A stretch of 7,915 nt of DNA, from assembly GCA_937141995.1 (NCBI GenBank), contig CAKZQX010000209.1, positions 1 through 7,915 of the forward strand, written 5' to 3'. This document shows positions 6,818 through 7,915 of this stretch, piece by piece. The notes beneath the pieces were generated by a model that did not search any database, had not been told where the DNA came from, and saw only the letters and a program-made list of their open reading frames with translations. The translations under genes were made by a program, and so were the position numbers. The stretch comes from an uncultured Chloroflexaceae bacterium. GTDB lineage: Bacteria > Chloroflexota > Chloroflexia > Chloroflexales > Chloroflexaceae. Every line of letters starts with the position of its first letter. Positions within the stretch are counted from its first letter, which is position 1.

Positions 6818-6839
6818 CCGAACGCCGCGCTTATCTCAC
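6810..6839 (-). promoter_or_regulatory. Candidate promoter for the glycosidase-like gene, overlapping the opposite promoter
   Basis: On the minus strand TATACT (6810-6815) has GTGAGA (6834-6839) 18 bp upstream. The -10 is one base from consensus and the -35 matches 4 of 6. The -10 physically overlaps the plus-strand TATAAT at 6812-6817, so polymerase could probably occupy only one orientation at a time. Confidence 0.4.
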
Positions 6840-6861
6840 TACCGCTTCAGCCGTATAGAAA

Positions 6862-6954
6862 GAAGAGACAAACAGGGGACAAAGAACAAACATGTTGTTT
6901 GATGGACATGCGCCCGGCGCACTTTGTTCTGTATGTCTTTATTCTCTGTTCACT
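6862..6954 (+). repeat. Structured intergenic repeat, copy 2
   Basis: Same element and orientation as 268-360, about 80% identical without gaps. AACAGGGGACAAAGA near the left end and TCTTTATTCTCTGTT near the right end can still pair using G.T wobbles, although both arms differ from copy 1. This suggests that the fold is kept. The middle holds an extra small inverted repeat, CAAAC/GTTTG (6887-6891 with 6897-6901). Lying in the predicted leader of the synthase gene, it would be transcribed and could affect transcript stability, termination or translation. Confidence 0.75.
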
Positions 6955-6971
6955 ATCATACTACCACAGAA

Positions 6972-6981
6972 TGTGCGCACA
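6972..6981. promoter_or_regulatory. Short palindrome TGTGCGCACA upstream of the synthase gene
   Basis: A perfect 10-bp palindrome about 54 bp before the GTG at 7035. It could be a regulator site in the leader, but at this length chance is a fair alternative in GC-rich DNA. Confidence 0.2.
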
Positions 6982-7034
6982 CCACTCGGCGCGAAGAACC
7001 TGCCTGTAGAGTTTAGAACAAGGAGATCAAAGCA

Positions 7035-7883
7035 GTGACACTGCGTGAAGACGCCATCAATGTGTTGAAAGAAACCAGTCGCACCTTTTACATCCCGATT
7101 GTTCGTTTACCAGGCGAGTTGCAAGACGCAGTGGCATCAGCATATCTCTGCATGCGCGCAATTGATGAAATCGAAGATCATCCGGAGTTAGATGGTTCGA
7201 CCAAGGCCAATCTGTTAACAACGGTAAGCCAGGCGCTGCAAACCGGCCGAGATGGCGCGGAGTTCGCCGGATCGTTCGCGCTATCCGGCGAATATCGTGA
7301 TCTGCTGCCGGAAGTAACCCTGCGCATCGCCGATTGGAGTGCGCTGGCCCCCGCCGCAATTGCCCCCCGCGTGTGGGATGCCACCGCCGCTATGGCTGAT
7401 CGCATGGCCTACTGGGCGGCCAATGGCTGGAATGTGCAGACTGAGGCCGATCTGGATCGCTATACCTTTAGTGTGGCGGGCGCGGTCGGGCTGCTCCTCT
7501 CCGATCTCTGGTCCTGGTACGACGGCACTCGCACGGATCGCATTCACGCGATCGGGTTTGGGCGCGGGTTGCAGGCAGTCAACATCCTGCGCAACCACAC
7601 CGAAGACCTGGAGCGCGGCGTGGATCTCTATCCTACCGGCTGGGATCAGGCGCAGGTACTGGCCTATGCCCGGCGTAACCTGATGCAGGCCGATCAGTAT
7701 GTTGCGGTGCTGCCGGCCGGCCCGGTCCTCGATTTCTGCAATATTCCGCTGGCGCTGGCCTATGCCACCCTGGATGCGCTGGCACGCGGTGAGGCCAAAC
7801 TTGATCGGGCGATGGTGCTTCAGGTACTGGCACAACTTGAGAATCAGGCGGGGGACGCGCACGAACAGACCGCCGGCAGGTAA
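7035..7883 (+). CDS. Squalene/phytoene synthase-family protein
   Basis: A 282-aa all-alpha isoprenoid synthase-like protein. Family members join two prenyl diphosphates head to head (FPP to squalene or GGPP to phytoene), feeding hopanoid or carotenoid synthesis. Seen in order are TSRTFYIPIVRLP (14-26), the first Asp-rich motif MRAIDEIED (40-48) with the D44-x3-D48 pattern, LDRYTFSVAGAVG (140-152), and the second Asp-rich region VNILRNHTEDLERG (182-195). The MRAIDEIED and DRYTFSVAG forms are closer to squalene than to phytoene synthases. In the second motif the usual first Asp is Asn187 and the later GR pair is GV, so catalysis may be altered. The protein is somewhat short at its C-terminus. 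The GTG start is backed by AAGGAG (7020-7025), 9 nt upstream. Its stop overlaps the next start codon, implying an operon. Confidence 0.85.
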   Translation: MTLREDAINVLKETSRTFYIPIVRLPGELQDAVASAYLCMRAIDEIEDHPELDGSTKANLLTTVSQALQTGRDGAEFAGSFALSGEYRDLLPEVTLRIADWSALAPAAIAPRVWDATAAMADRMAYWAANGWNVQTEADLDRYTFSVAGAVGLLLSDLWSWYDGTRTDRIHAIGFGRGLQAVNILRNHTEDLERGVDLYPTGWDQAQVLAYARRNLMQADQYVAVLPAGPVLDFCNIPLALAYATLDALARGEAKLDRAMVLQVLAQLENQAGDAHEQTAGR

Positions 7884-7915
7884 TGCTCACTCCCGATACG
7901 CTGCTCCAGGGACGC
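7883..7915 (+). CDS. Partial 5' end of a downstream gene, possibly a Ser/Thr protein kinase
   Basis: The ATG at 7883-7885 shares its A with the TAA stop of the synthase gene (TAATG), the usual sign of translational coupling. The open frame runs to the window edge and encodes MLTPDTLLQGR. This resembles the extreme N-terminus of bacterial Hanks-type Ser/Thr kinases, where a short leader ending LLxGR or LLxNR precedes the YxIxxxIGxGGMG glycine loop. Only 11 codons are visible, so the existence of a gene is likely but its identity is a guess. Confidence 0.5.
   Translation, partial: MLTPDTLLQGR

Overview
The window is GC-rich and gene-dense. Its content (GC-rich codons, a subgroup-Ib-like aminotransferase, Pro/Thr-linker surface proteins, a squalene/phytoene synthase-like protein followed by what looks like the start of a Ser/Thr kinase, and AACAAAG-rich intergenic repeats) suggests a Chloroflexota bacterium, probably a Chloroflexus/Roseiflexus-type member of Chloroflexia. 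This is inferred from protein style and context only. No rRNA or tRNA is visible to confirm it.

Layout. Positions 1-363 are non-coding and hold several hairpins, a perfect 47-nt palindrome (122-168) and the first copy of a dispersed structured repeat (268-360). A PLP aminotransferase (364-1584, minus) is read leftward from a full-consensus promoter at 1687-1715. A divergent plus-strand pair follows: a secreted, membrane-anchored HExxH metalloprotease (1835-3319) and a lipoprotein (3410-5644) that joins a PsbP/DUF1795-like domain to an oligopeptide-type solute-binding domain. This pair converges, 13 nt between stop codons, on a minus-strand membrane-anchored clan GH-A glycosidase-like protein (5658-6746). 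The 288-nt divergent spacer that follows carries overlapping back-to-back promoters, the second copy of the structured repeat (6862-6954) and a good Shine-Dalgarno sequence for a squalene/phytoene synthase-family gene (7035-7883). At the right edge that gene's TAA overlaps the ATG of a new reading frame (7883 onward), whose first 11 residues look like the N-terminus of a bacterial Ser/Thr kinase.

How the genes could work together. The protease and the peptide-type binding lipoprotein are neighbours on one strand and both act outside the membrane, so a surface proteolysis and peptide-capture role is plausible. No permease or ATPase is present to complete an importer. The glycosidase-like protein is also extracytoplasmic, so the centre of the window is a cell-surface cluster. 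The aminotransferase and the isoprenoid gene are cytoplasmic metabolic genes with no evident link to it.

The least explained material is non-coding: the 47-nt perfect palindrome and the pair of about 93-nt repeats with conserved inverted arms. No complete new defence or mobile system is visible.
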